Virus record (IMG/VR): IMGVR_UViG_3300027777_000058
Location: 1-46,504 of that record
Origin: a virus
Reading direction: 5' to 3' (one strand)
Length of the DNA: 46,504 nucleotides
Shown one piece after another: positions 16,329 through 23,912 of the stretch (position 1 is its first letter; the number at the start of each line of letters is the position of its first letter). The notes beneath the pieces are model-generated. The model was not told the origin of the DNA. It saw only the letters and a list, made by a program, of their open reading frames with translations, and did not search any database. The position numbers and the translations under genes are program-made.

Positions 16329-19188
16329 TGTCCATATCAGAAATTCGACGGCTTATCTTGAGCACTGACACGCGCATCTGGGGGCCTTGAGTCTTAGCAG
16401 TCATGTCCTTCTTAGCCATATGCGACACGGTGAACTGCCCTGCCAACTGACGCTTAAAGTCCGCATAACCAAAACTCATTGACGAGCAGTAGGCTTTAAG
16501 CAGTTGTTCCTCAATATAGAAGTCTACGTGGTCTGGCGTGAATCCGTGCTCAACGCGACCCATAATTTCTGAACGTGTTGTAGCCTTGTCAACTTCTCCG
16601 CCACCGCCAAGTTCTGCCAAGATGCCTGACTCCATGTTGCGGATGACAATAAAGTGTCCATAACTCTCACGCACATAGGAATTCAACACATCTTCCGCGC
16701 TACGCACATTGGCCTTGATGTTGCCCCGCATCGAGTGCACCACCTTCTTCAAGCAAGCAATCACAGGCTTGACTGGGATATTCACAACGCCCGCGTCTTT
16801 CATAAGCACTGCCGCCATGATGATGGTGCCGATGCCAGCCATCCAGAAACGCTCATCGTTAGTAGCGCCAAACTCTTTGTACATCTGCACGACAGAATCA
16901 GGTACATCTTTATGTAGGCGGTCTAAGTTGTCCACCATGTACTGCGACAACATGTGGCCTGCTACTGCGTAGTTGCTATGCAACGACTTGATGACCTCGA
17001 TCTCGTATGGCTCCCACGCTAACTCTTGGGTCAGGATGAATTCCAGCAAGCGTCGCAACTCGCCCTCAGATGAGTGCTTGCGTCCACCAGTTAAGCCGTC
17101 TACGACGTGGGTATTAGATGACATGATCGCGTTGGTCATCCATGTCGACAAGTTGATACGTTCCTTGTTAGCGCCTGACTCCATGCGCTCCTTGCCCCGA
17201 CCCTCAGTCATATCCAGTAGGAACTCAGGCAACCATTCAAAGTTAGCGCGGTTCTTACTAGTCAACTCATCAGTAATCAAAGGCATGCTGCAAAGCAAAC
17301 CAAGACGCTGTTGCATGGCAACAGGCGATGTGCTCTTACCCGTGCGGTAGTGGACTGGGTGACCCCAGATGGAAGCGGCGGCTTCTAGCGCAAGCGACTT
17401 GCCTGTACCCGACTCAGTCGAACCACAATGGTATGTGATGCCATAGATACCCGTGAAGCGCATCAGCGGAGCGCTTGCTCCAGCCAACATGATTGTTAGG
17501 TGCTCCCACATCCCCTTCTTAATAAGCATCTGCACAAATGTGCGCCATGCCTCAATCGTTCCTGTTGGTTTGGTGTTGGAGACAATGTTCTCCAGACCCG
17601 GCATCGGCACGCTTACAGGCGGCATACCCTTAGAAAAAATCTTCCCAGCAAAAACGAACGTATCGTTTTCTTGCCAGCCATAGTTTGTAGGCACTCTAAC
17701 GGGGGCCTTCCCAGTACTTGCTTGTTCCACACTCGCCCTTACATAATCAAATAGGTTCTTGTCGTTGCCCGAACCATAAGAGGCAATTACGTTCTGAAGC
17801 GCAAGCGCTTTGACCGTTTCGTCTTTACTCACCACAGCCTTTTGGGACATGGTGACTGTCTCAACACCTTCAGGGCGCATGCAAAGCATGTGCACTGTGT
17901 GCTCTCCGTTGTGACGAAGAATGTCCACGACAAACAACTCGTACGGCAAGATCATGATCTGTCGCTTGGTCTTGTTGCCTTGGCTATCCTCGTCTTCTTT
18001 CTCCATGAATACACCACCACGCGCACCGTATGCGTATCCTTTAGGTGGGGTAGGGCGAAGTACTTTACGCACTTCTTCATGGAGCGATGGGCTCGTAGTC
18101 GGTACATGCACTTCAATCTCTTTAGGGGAGGTATCGAGCATGATCTCGCGTCCAAGCGCCAGTGGGTTTGTTATCTTTCCAAAGTGCTGACAGCCATCAC
18201 AGATGCCGGGGTTTTCACTATCGAACTTGACACATGGATAGGGACCCTTTATCTCGGCCAGCTTTTGTTGCATACGCTCATGCGTGTAGGGGTGCAGTTC
18301 CGTTAACCATATTGTCGCTTTCTCTGCATCCGAACAGGGCTTAGCAATACTCAACCACCCACGCCACAAGGGCTCCATGCCGTCATCACTAGCGTTCTCT
18401 GCGTAGTGGCGCAACTGGGCACAGCCTGTACCCGCCTTAGTCTTCTTAAAGATGTTGCCAAACTTAGTCGTGCTGTTCTCGAACAGGGTCACGGCAGTCG
18501 TAGACAGGGGCGTGGTGGGGGCGTTGGTTGGGCGTTTGCCGGGCAGAGCCGTCAGTGCAGAGACTGGGGCAATACTCTTTAACTGGCTCACTACGTGAGC
18601 TTTCAAATCTTCAAAGTTAAATGTGTCGCCCTCTGCCAGTAACTTGACTGGGCGTGGGGTTTCGTACTTGGCTTTGAAGTTAAACGTCTCAGGTATGCGT
18701 AGCACACGAGCGGCGTCCGCCGTCACAGTCATGTCGATGCTGAGTTTTTGTTGCTTGCACAAGCGTTTGAAGTTCTCTGCAAGCGGTTTCCATTCAGCAA
18801 TCTCTACTGTTTCATTGAACGGCCAGTAACAATGCAGCCCTCCACCAGAGCCAACAATCCACGGCGTGCCAAGTAAGTCCAAGCCAGTCTCGGCAAGGAA
18901 TGCTTTAAGCGCGTATGCAGCTTGCTTCTTGGTGTCATACCCATCCATATCGATGAACAGCGCTTTGATGAAACGGGCGTTCTCTGCCTTGCGTTTCTTT
19001 GCGTCATCGAATGTAGCCAATGCAAAAAATACATCAGCCTTCTGCTCCACCCAAGTGTCAACCTTGGGGTAAAAGTCATCCAAGTTCTCCGAGAATAGAT
19101 GTTCTTTTTTCTTAGACAGTTCCGCCGTGCAATACGCCCCGTGACCCGGAGACGGCAAAACCACCGCTAGGAATTCAAGCGGGTTCAT
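16291..19188 (-). CDS. Primase-helicase (AEP-type primase plus P-loop ATPase)
   Basis: 965 residues, predicted to prime and unwind DNA at the phage fork. The N-terminal part fits an archaeo-eukaryotic primase: FIDMDGYD (78-85, metal-binding acids), SGGGLHCYW (114-122) and RVLRIPETFNFK (161-172). A Cys cluster (PGICDGCQHFG, near residue 330) may bind zinc. The C-terminal part holds a Walker A box GSTESGTGKS with Lys597, then MPLITDELTSK as Walker B and SSNTH as a sensor-like element, similar to DUF927/VirE-type phage helicases. It is followed by a small coupled gene and preceded by a 65-codon region gene. Oligomeric helicase function is inferred. Confidence 0.85.
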   Translation of the reverse strand: MNPLEFLAVVLPSPGHGAYCTAELSKKKEHLFSENLDDFYPKVDTWVEQKADVFFALATFDDAKKRKAENARFIKALFIDMDGYDTKKQAAYALKAFLAETGLDLLGTPWIVGSGGGLHCYWPFNETVEIAEWKPLAENFKRLCKQQKLSIDMTVTADAARVLRIPETFNFKAKYETPRPVKLLAEGDTFNFEDLKAHVVSQLKSIAPVSALTALPGKRPTNAPTTPLSTTAVTLFENSTTKFGNIFKKTKAGTGCAQLRHYAENASDDGMEPLWRGWLSIAKPCSDAEKATIWLTELHPYTHERMQQKLAEIKGPYPCVKFDSENPGICDGCQHFGKITNPLALGREIMLDTSPKEIEVHVPTTSPSLHEEVRKVLRPTPPKGYAYGARGGVFMEKEDEDSQGNKTKRQIMILPYELFVVDILRHNGEHTVHMLCMRPEGVETVTMSQKAVVSKDETVKALALQNVIASYGSGNDKNLFDYVRASVEQASTGKAPVRVPTNYGWQENDTFVFAGKIFSKGMPPVSVPMPGLENIVSNTKPTGTIEAWRTFVQMLIKKGMWEHLTIMLAGASAPLMRFTGIYGITYHCGSTESGTGKSLALEAAASIWGHPVHYRTGKSTSPVAMQQRLGLLCSMPLITDELTSKNRANFEWLPEFLLDMTEGRGKERMESGANKERINLSTWMTNAIMSSNTHVVDGLTGGRKHSSEGELRRLLEFILTQELAWEPYEIEVIKSLHSNYAVAGHMLSQYMVDNLDRLHKDVPDSVVQMYKEFGATNDERFWMAGIGTIIMAAVLMKDAGVVNIPVKPVIACLKKVVHSMRGNIKANVRSAEDVLNSYVRESYGHFIVIRNMESGILAELGGGGEVDKATTRSEIMGRVEHGFTPDHVDFYIEEQLLKAYCSSMSFGYADFKRQLAGQFTVSHMAKKDMTAKTQGPQMRVSVLKISRRISDMDNEAKNTLSVGSD

Positions 19189-19206
19189 GAAAGTCCTTGG
19201 TTTTGC

Positions 19207-19392
19207 TTAGTAGAAGAGGCTTAGTTGTTTTTCGTCAATGGGTGGGAACTCATTGGCTGGCGCTAGTGCAGTAAAACGGCGCAACAATTCCTTCTGCCAT
19301 GTGTCCGGCAATGTGCCGTACATGTCAAGTTCATCCGCTGCAATACGGATTAGTTCTGTGTTACTTAGGTTTTTAGGTTGAATACTTTGCAT
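19207..19392 (-). CDS. Small protein of unknown function
   Basis: 61 residues starting MQSIQPKNLSNTELIRIAAD. The frame is open 12 bases further upstream to another ATG, but GGAGAGAAAC sits just before the ATG at 19392, which decides the start. It overlaps the 3' end of the HTH gene by 28 bp. The sequence looks like two amphipathic helices joined by a Pro/Thr turn (YGTLPDTWQKELLRRF), with a short hydrophobic end QLSLFY. Possibly an accessory to the HTH protein or primase; no function can be assigned. Confidence 0.6.
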   Translation of the reverse strand: MQSIQPKNLSNTELIRIAADELDMYGTLPDTWQKELLRRFTALAPANEFPPIDEKQLSLFY

Positions 19393-19643
19393 GTTTCTCT
19401 CCAAGCCTCATCGGCTGATTTTGTTTTTTGTAATATTTCAAGAAGGACTTCGGCGCGGTACTCATAAGCGGGGAAGATGTCTTTGCCCAAGAACCAGTTG
19501 TAAACTGTTTGGCGTGTAACACCCAATGCTTTTGATATACGCACCACCGAAAAGTCATGGTGGATTGCCCAACGCCCTAGCTGTGTCCCTAAAGACTTAG
19601 GCGTCTTCGCAATCTCGTCAATAATTTTTTGTGAATATGGCAT
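19365..19643 (-). CDS. Helix-turn-helix DNA-binding protein
   Basis: 92 residues. The segment FSVVRISKALGVTRQTVYNW (31-50) is a classical helix-turn-helix of the XRE/Cro-like type, with recognition helix around TRQTVYNWFLG. The N-terminus (SQKIIDEIAKTPKSLGTQLG) and the end are helical. Likely a transcription regulator of the leftward or rightward operon. The ATG has no purine-rich ribosome-binding site: the bases before it are CCCTCTTCAACC, immediately after a strong hairpin (19653-19669). Translation may depend on coupling or be controlled by the hairpin. Confidence 0.7.
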   Translation of the reverse strand: MPYSQKIIDEIAKTPKSLGTQLGRWAIHHDFSVVRISKALGVTRQTVYNWFLGKDIFPAYEYRAEVLLEILQKTKSADEAWRETCKVFNLKT

Positions 19644-19652
19644 GGTTGAAGA

Positions 19653-19669
19653 GGGGGCACGAAGCCCCC
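19653..19669. promoter_or_regulatory. GC hairpin in leader of the HTH gene
   Basis: Perfect inverted repeat GGGGGC-ACGAA-GCCCCC between the stop of the SSB-like gene (19678) and the HTH gene start (19643). On the transcribed minus strand it is followed by TCTTCAACC, with no U-run, so it is not a classic terminator. Its 3' arm lies where a ribosome-binding site would be. Confidence 0.6.
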
Positions 19670-19677
19670 GTTCCTAC

Positions 19678-20637
19678 TTAGTCTTCGTCGTCCCACGCAC
19701 CGACTACGTCAGCGAGTGACTTCTTGCCGGGCACGGCGCTAGGCTTCTTCTCTTCCTTGCGTACGGTTGGCTCGTCTTCCGCCTCAACCTCAACTGCCTT
19801 GGGCTTAGCCTTGGCTTTCGGTGCTGGTGCTGGTGGCTCATCTGCCTCGTCGTCGGCTAACTGAGCAACGCTCTTCTTAGGAGCAAGTCCCTTGATGGCG
19901 TCAGCAGGTTTGCTGTCCTGTGAAGACACATTCAACACAACGGCTTTAGCCGCATCGTCTGTCGCGCCTTGATCGGCGGCTTGCGCATACTCCTCATCAG
20001 TCAACCAACGCATAGCCTTGAAGTGCAACTTGGGCGCTTCGGCTTTAGTATCAAACTTCATGCGGGTCACGACCATGCTAGGGTCAACTGACTGGGCAAC
20101 CAACCAACGGGCATACGCTTGGAGTGGGCGGTTCTCGCCGTCTTCCTTGCCAAAGATGGATGTAGCGGGCAAAGCCAACTGCATTACGTCACCTTCAACA
20201 TTGTTAGCCAAGACAACAGCAAGGCGCTGTTGGTAACGGCAAGCACGGCTTTGTCCAGTACCGGAACCAGCCACGTTTTGTGGACAGCTTGCACAGGTAT
20301 CAGACTGCGCGTTCTTGGACTTGGCATCTGGCTTGTCGCCATCGTTTGACCAGCAGTCAGGGGCAGAAACTGTTTCACCGTCGTATGCCTTGGCATAGAA
20401 GGTGCGTGCCACTTTAGGGGCGGCTTTAACAATCACCACATCAAGGAAGCGCTCGTCGATAGCGGCAACTTCCTTACCACCGGACAAGAGACGGAACACA
20501 CCGCCCTTGATGGAGATACGCTTGCCAGCGTTGTTAGCACCACCGCCACCCGCTAGGGCTCGTGCTATGTCAGAGAGTTCGCCCGTGCGTGCAAACGCTG
20601 GGAGTTGGGCGGGATTAAATACTGCTACGTTACTCAT
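19678..20637 (-). CDS. Putative ssDNA-binding protein with four-Cys zinc site
   Basis: 319 residues. The core (about 40-245) contains beta-rich segments and four cysteines (Cys95, Cys115, Cys118, Cys133 in DTCASCPQNVAG and QSRACRYQQRL), spaced as a zinc site. The last 90 residues are a flexible Ala/Pro/Lys/Glu linker ending in VVGAWDDED, an acidic tail like those through which bacterial and T7-type SSBs hold partner proteins. Gene place between a helicase, a coiled-coil protein and the primase supports a replication role. Assignment as SSB rests on domain layout and acidic tail, not on a recognised family signature; it could instead be a recombination mediator. Confidence 0.5.
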   Translation of the reverse strand: MSNVAVFNPAQLPAFARTGELSDIARALAGGGGANNAGKRISIKGGVFRLLSGGKEVAAIDERFLDVVIVKAAPKVARTFYAKAYDGETVSAPDCWSNDGDKPDAKSKNAQSDTCASCPQNVAGSGTGQSRACRYQQRLAVVLANNVEGDVMQLALPATSIFGKEDGENRPLQAYARWLVAQSVDPSMVVTRMKFDTKAEAPKLHFKAMRWLTDEEYAQAADQGATDDAAKAVVLNVSSQDSKPADAIKGLAPKKSVAQLADDEADEPPAPAPKAKAKPKAVEVEAEDEPTVRKEEKKPSAVPGKKSLADVVGAWDDED

Positions 20638-20645
20638 TTAGTTTC

Positions 20646-21053
20646 TCACTTTGCTGAAGGTTTGCGTACCGATACGTCATACTCTGAATTTGAATTCAGT
20701 CCCGGGGGTACGACACCGGGGTTTTCTTCGAGGAACTGCTTCATGTTTGTCTGGGCAATCCGCTTCTCGAACAAGTCGAGTGCATCGTGCTCGGTCACAA
20801 ACTTCTTGAATGAGTCCCAGTCGGCGGTTGAGTAGCGAGTCTTGACAGACAGGACTACGGTGCCTTGGTCAGTGCGAACGGATGTTACGCCGAGCGCTTG
20901 CATTTGCTCTTTCATAGCGTTTGCTACCTCTTCCTGTTGTGCCTTAAGTACTTCGACTTTCGTGTCGTACTCCTTGGTCAGTTCAGAGATTTGGTCGCGC
21001 ATTCTACGATAGACTTTTGCTAATTTGTCGAGTGGAATTGGTTGGTCACTCAT
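20646..21053 (-). CDS. Coiled-coil protein, replication-region, unknown function
   Basis: 135 residues. Residues 10-50 form a charged heptad-like helix (KVYRRMRDQISELTKEYDTK, then VEVLKAQQEEVANAMKEQM), followed by a beta segment (VRTDQGTVVLSVKTRYST) and a second helix. The layout recalls siphovirus Gp157-type proteins, but the match is too weak to name. It is first in its transcript after a 70-bp gap containing a promoter candidate, with the SSB-like gene following 8 bp later, so the two probably act together. Ribosome-binding site is AGGAGAAAACAAA. Confidence 0.65.
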   Translation of the reverse strand: MSDQPIPLDKLAKVYRRMRDQISELTKEYDTKVEVLKAQQEEVANAMKEQMQALGVTSVRTDQGTVVLSVKTRYSTADWDSFKKFVTEHDALDLFEKRIAQTNMKQFLEENPGVVPPGLNSNSEYDVSVRKPSAK

Positions 21054-21088
21054 TTTGTTTTCTCCTGATGTTTTGTCTAAGGTTTGAC

Positions 21089-21116
21089 AGTGTACACGAA
21101 ATTAATTTGTTTGCAA
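21089..21116 (-). promoter_or_regulatory. Promoter candidate for the SSB/primase part of the operon
   Basis: Minus-strand TTGCAA, 16-bp spacer, TACACT, each matching the sigma70 consensus at four of six positions, in the only gap between the helicase stop and the coiled-coil gene. The perfect palindrome GTGTACAC (21091-21098) overlaps the -10 box and could be an operator. Confidence 0.4.
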
Positions 21117-21123
21117 ACTCCTT

Positions 21124-22686
21124 TCAAGATTTAATTTCATTCTCGAACAACTGTGTTAAGAGTGAGTGGTCACTCACTTTGGAAGTCAATGCTTTAAACA
21201 TCTTCTTCTCTATCGGGCTACCTTCTATGTGAAGAACTGTAACCTTGTCGGAAGTCTGACCTTTCCGGTCAGCGCGGGCAATACACTGGATGTACTGTTC
21301 AACAGACATCAGTGGGCCGTAGAAAACAACTGTATCAGCGGCGGTCAATGTGATGCCGTGTGCGGTTGCTTGTGGTTGCATCACGAGGATGCGGGGTTCT
21401 GGGTCAGTTTGGAATCGGCGGATGATGTCACCACGCTTGGATGCCGGCACGTCTCCACGAATCATTTCTGCTGGTATGTTTTGTTTGGCAAGGTGTTTGA
21501 TGATGGCGTCGATACTGCTAGTGAACATAGCAAACACAATTACTTTCCTTGAGGTCTCTGTCAGTATCTCTTCCAGTACCGACAAGCGGGGCGCAGCATC
21601 AAACTCAACCACCTCACCGTCGTCGGTGTAAGCAGCACCACATGAAATCTGTAATAGTTTGGAGACACCTGCCGCCGCGTTGACCGCACTGATTGTTTCG
21701 CCCGCCGCTTGAATGAGCATACGTTCTTTGAGTAAGTCGTAATACTTTCTTTGTTGCGGTGTCAACATAATCTCGCGGGTCATCGTTATAACAGGTGGTA
21801 AATCCAAGCACTCTTCCTTGGTAAAGCGTATAGCGGGTTGAAGCGCTTCGTGCACTTGCTCCGCCGCATTTGCTTTCGGTGCCCACTTAAACAGCGTCAC
21901 CTTATTCATTACCTGATCCCGCCACGCTGTGTAGAACTTCGGGACTCCGCTTGGGTTTACCAACTTCGCTAAGCCATAAGCATCCGCAGGAGATTGCGAT
22001 GCTGGCGTGCCAGTCATCATCCACAACAGGGTATCGGGTTTGATGATGGATTGCAGTGATTTCCATCTCCGAGTAGTAACGGTCTTGTACGCGTTTGCCT
22101 CATCCACAATAACCAAATCAAACTTGCCGTTGGAATTTATCTCGTCCGCTATAAGGTTCAAGCCCTCGTAGTTGGTGATGACAAAGTCGTATTTTTGTTG
22201 AACCATCTCGATGCGACGAGATGCTTGTGGGTGGTGTGCGATGACTGCGCTACGGTGAATGATGCTGGCGTTTAAGTCTTGCATCCACGCTGACTGCATG
22301 ATGGAGAGCGGGCACAGTATCAAACACCTACGAACCTCACCGCGTTGCATCAGGTAGTCTGCTGCCCATAGCGCCGACAATGTCTTGCCTGTGCCGGGTT
22401 CGGAGAACACAAACGCTTTGCGATGTAGTGTGAGGAACGAAGACGTTGTAACTTGGTGCTCCATAGGCTTGTACTTGCCCGGCCAGTTGTAGCGTTTCGT
22501 GATGGGGGATGGTACGTTTTTAACGCCCATGTTTTTAAGCACGCGTGCTTCATCCAGTCCCCAGAAGACAGCAACATCCGCAGACCCATCATCGTATTGC
22601 TCAACGATCTGACTGCGTGGAATGATGCTGTATTTTTCTGGGGTTCTGGTTCGTAGTAAGAGTGCTTTGTCTTCGATTATTTCCAT
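21124..22686 (-). CDS. SNF2-like DNA helicase / translocase
   Basis: 520 residues with the superfamily 2 motif order: YKPMEHQ (72-78, Q-type motif), SEPGTGKT (95-102, Walker A), VIVDEANAY (192-200, motif II with DEAN where DEAH/DEAD is usual), MMTGTPAS (223-230, motif III) and a C-terminal RADRKGQT (motif VI) after VVFYGPLMSVEQYIQC. These are typical of SNF2/RapA-like translocases found in phages. Likely acts in recombination-dependent replication or transcription restart. The gene lies between the HNH-like and coiled-coil genes. Start chosen at the ATG whose upstream TCAGAGAAGCAA has a usable ribosome-binding site. Confidence 0.85.
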   Translation of the reverse strand: MEIIEDKALLLRTRTPEKYSIIPRSQIVEQYDDGSADVAVFWGLDEARVLKNMGVKNVPSPITKRYNWPGKYKPMEHQVTTSSFLTLHRKAFVFSEPGTGKTLSALWAADYLMQRGEVRRCLILCPLSIMQSAWMQDLNASIIHRSAVIAHHPQASRRIEMVQQKYDFVITNYEGLNLIADEINSNGKFDLVIVDEANAYKTVTTRRWKSLQSIIKPDTLLWMMTGTPASQSPADAYGLAKLVNPSGVPKFYTAWRDQVMNKVTLFKWAPKANAAEQVHEALQPAIRFTKEECLDLPPVITMTREIMLTPQQRKYYDLLKERMLIQAAGETISAVNAAAGVSKLLQISCGAAYTDDGEVVEFDAAPRLSVLEEILTETSRKVIVFAMFTSSIDAIIKHLAKQNIPAEMIRGDVPASKRGDIIRRFQTDPEPRILVMQPQATAHGITLTAADTVVFYGPLMSVEQYIQCIARADRKGQTSDKVTVLHIEGSPIEKKMFKALTSKVSDHSLLTQLFENEIKS

Positions 22687-22700
22687 TTGCTTCTCTGATG

Positions 22701-22937
22701 TTATTTGTTGTCGCCTTGGTTGGCGCTTCTATTACGTAGTCTTAAGTTACCTGCTGTGGTCTTGCCGCCTTTGCGCAGTGGTGTTTTGTGGTCGATGTCT
22801 TTGCTAGAGCGATCAATCTTTTTCTTGTCATACAACTGCCTGGCCTTTTGGCGCTCAAGTTGATCGTCTGTTTCACCTGTTTTCTTTTGTAGTTTGTATG
22901 CGTGTTTGTAATCACGTTTGCCATTTACTTGTGTCAT
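22701..22937 (-). CDS. HNH-endonuclease-like small protein
   Basis: 78 residues. The C-terminal IDHKTPLRKGGKTTAGNLRL then NRSANQGDN resembles the second half of an HNH fold (DH...P...GG....NL....N). The usual first CxxC or leading His segment is not evident, and the N-terminal half is only a Lys/Arg-rich helix (DDQLERQKARQLYDKKK). The ATG at 22937 is preceded by AAGGAGCACTAGC, which also contains the stop of the upstream nuclease gene; a longer frame exists but would overlap that gene. May be a DNA-binding derivative rather than an active nuclease. Confidence 0.65.
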   Translation of the reverse strand: MTQVNGKRDYKHAYKLQKKTGETDDQLERQKARQLYDKKKIDRSSKDIDHKTPLRKGGKTTAGNLRLRNRSANQGDNK

Positions 22938-22938
22938 G

Positions 22939-23604
22939 CTAGTGCTCCTTATGAAATTCGCATGATTTAACTGGGCACCATCCGCATAACGGGGTGCGTG
23001 TTGGGTTCCACACATCAGCGTCCATCGAGGCCGCTATGCGTCCGACGCGTTCTCTGTATCTCCACCACTCTGCATCGGTTTGGTCAACGGTCATGGCGTG
23101 CTTAACCATATCGTTTTTAACTACGAATAGCAAGGCGGATTTGATTTCTCGAATGTGTGGGAAGTTGGCGAAGACCATGAGAGACATGAGTTTGAGTTGC
23201 TCACGATCAGGGTATTTGTTGTTGCCCGTCTTGTAGTCAACCACCCATGCAGTCATGTTCTCGTCATCTAGTATCAACAAGTCAGCCACACCCCGAACCC
23301 ACACGTCCTTATCAAACCAACCTGTGGGCTGTAGGTCTTCGGTTAACGCCATTTGGTACTCGACCAACTTGCGACCGGGCTTAGCCATCAACGCGTCTAG
23401 CGTAGTTTTAATGAACTCAAATTGTTGGGGCAACGGCTCCCCTTTACCAACATAATCTTCGGCTGCTTTGTGTAGCTCTTTGCCATACAACACGGCTTCG
23501 GTTTCTTTGAAGGGGTACTTCTTAAGAATCTTTACTTCGTGGTAGCGACGAGCGCAGCCTTCATAGTCTTTAAGGGAGCTGTGGCTCCAAACAACTTTAG
23601 TCAT
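22939..23604 (-). CDS. PD-(D/E)XK nuclease, Cas4/RecB-like, with Fe-S cysteines
   Basis: 221 residues. Nuclease motifs appear in order: His45 in GKELHKAAEDYV, Asp108 in GVADLLI, Asp123 and Lys125 in VVDYKTG, Gln136 in REQLKLM. Four cysteines, Cys17 (YEGCARRY) and Cys207, Cys210, Cys215 (CGWCPVKSCEFH), are placed as in Cas4 and AddB, where they bind a 4Fe-4S cluster. Likely a 5'-3' or end-processing exonuclease for recombination. It overlaps the metalloprotease-like gene by 8 bp. Phage Cas4-like proteins can also influence host CRISPR spacer uptake; nothing here proves that. Confidence 0.85.
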   Translation of the reverse strand: MTKVVWSHSSLKDYEGCARRYHEVKILKKYPFKETEAVLYGKELHKAAEDYVGKGEPLPQQFEFIKTTLDALMAKPGRKLVEYQMALTEDLQPTGWFDKDVWVRGVADLLILDDENMTAWVVDYKTGNNKYPDREQLKLMSLMVFANFPHIREIKSALLFVVKNDMVKHAMTVDQTDAEWWRYRERVGRIAASMDADVWNPTRTPLCGWCPVKSCEFHKEH

Positions 23605-23905
23605 TGAATTTCGCAGTCTCTATTGCTTTGGTTAATCTCTTGGCAAAACCCGTCACGAATCGCTCATTACGATTTAAGGTGTCATACCCCATGTCGTCAA
23701 GTATTGCGTGCACTAACTCATGCCAGAACGTATCGTTTACATCGGTTTGTTTAAATTTCTGGCCTGTCTGTGTGTTGGCTAAACCGATTCGGATTTTTTG
23801 TTCAGGGTAGTAAACCTTGCCCATGTAACCTTTCTCGGCCATAGCCTCGACAACTTCCACGCTGTACCATTTATGACCGACTCTAATTTTCTTTGGTATC
23901 TGCAT
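23597..23905 (-). CDS. HExxH metalloprotease-like protein (SprT/ImmA-like)
   Basis: 102 residues with HELVH (62-66) as zinc site and a downstream NERFVTGFAKRL helix that could supply the third ligand (Glu81). The beta start (RVGHKWYSVEVVEA) precedes a KIRIGLANT strand. The size is the minimal metallopeptidase core found in SprT-like DNA-repair proteases and in ImmA/IrrE-type proteins. Flanked by PolA and the Cas4-like nuclease, so processing of DNA-bound proteins or cutting of a host regulator are both possible. Ribosome-binding site is AGGAGAAGC. Confidence 0.65.
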   Translation of the reverse strand: MQIPKKIRVGHKWYSVEVVEAMAEKGYMGKVYYPEQKIRIGLANTQTGQKFKQTDVNDTFWHELVHAILDDMGYDTLNRNERFVTGFAKRLTKAIETAKFND

Positions 23906-23912
23906 GCTTCTC

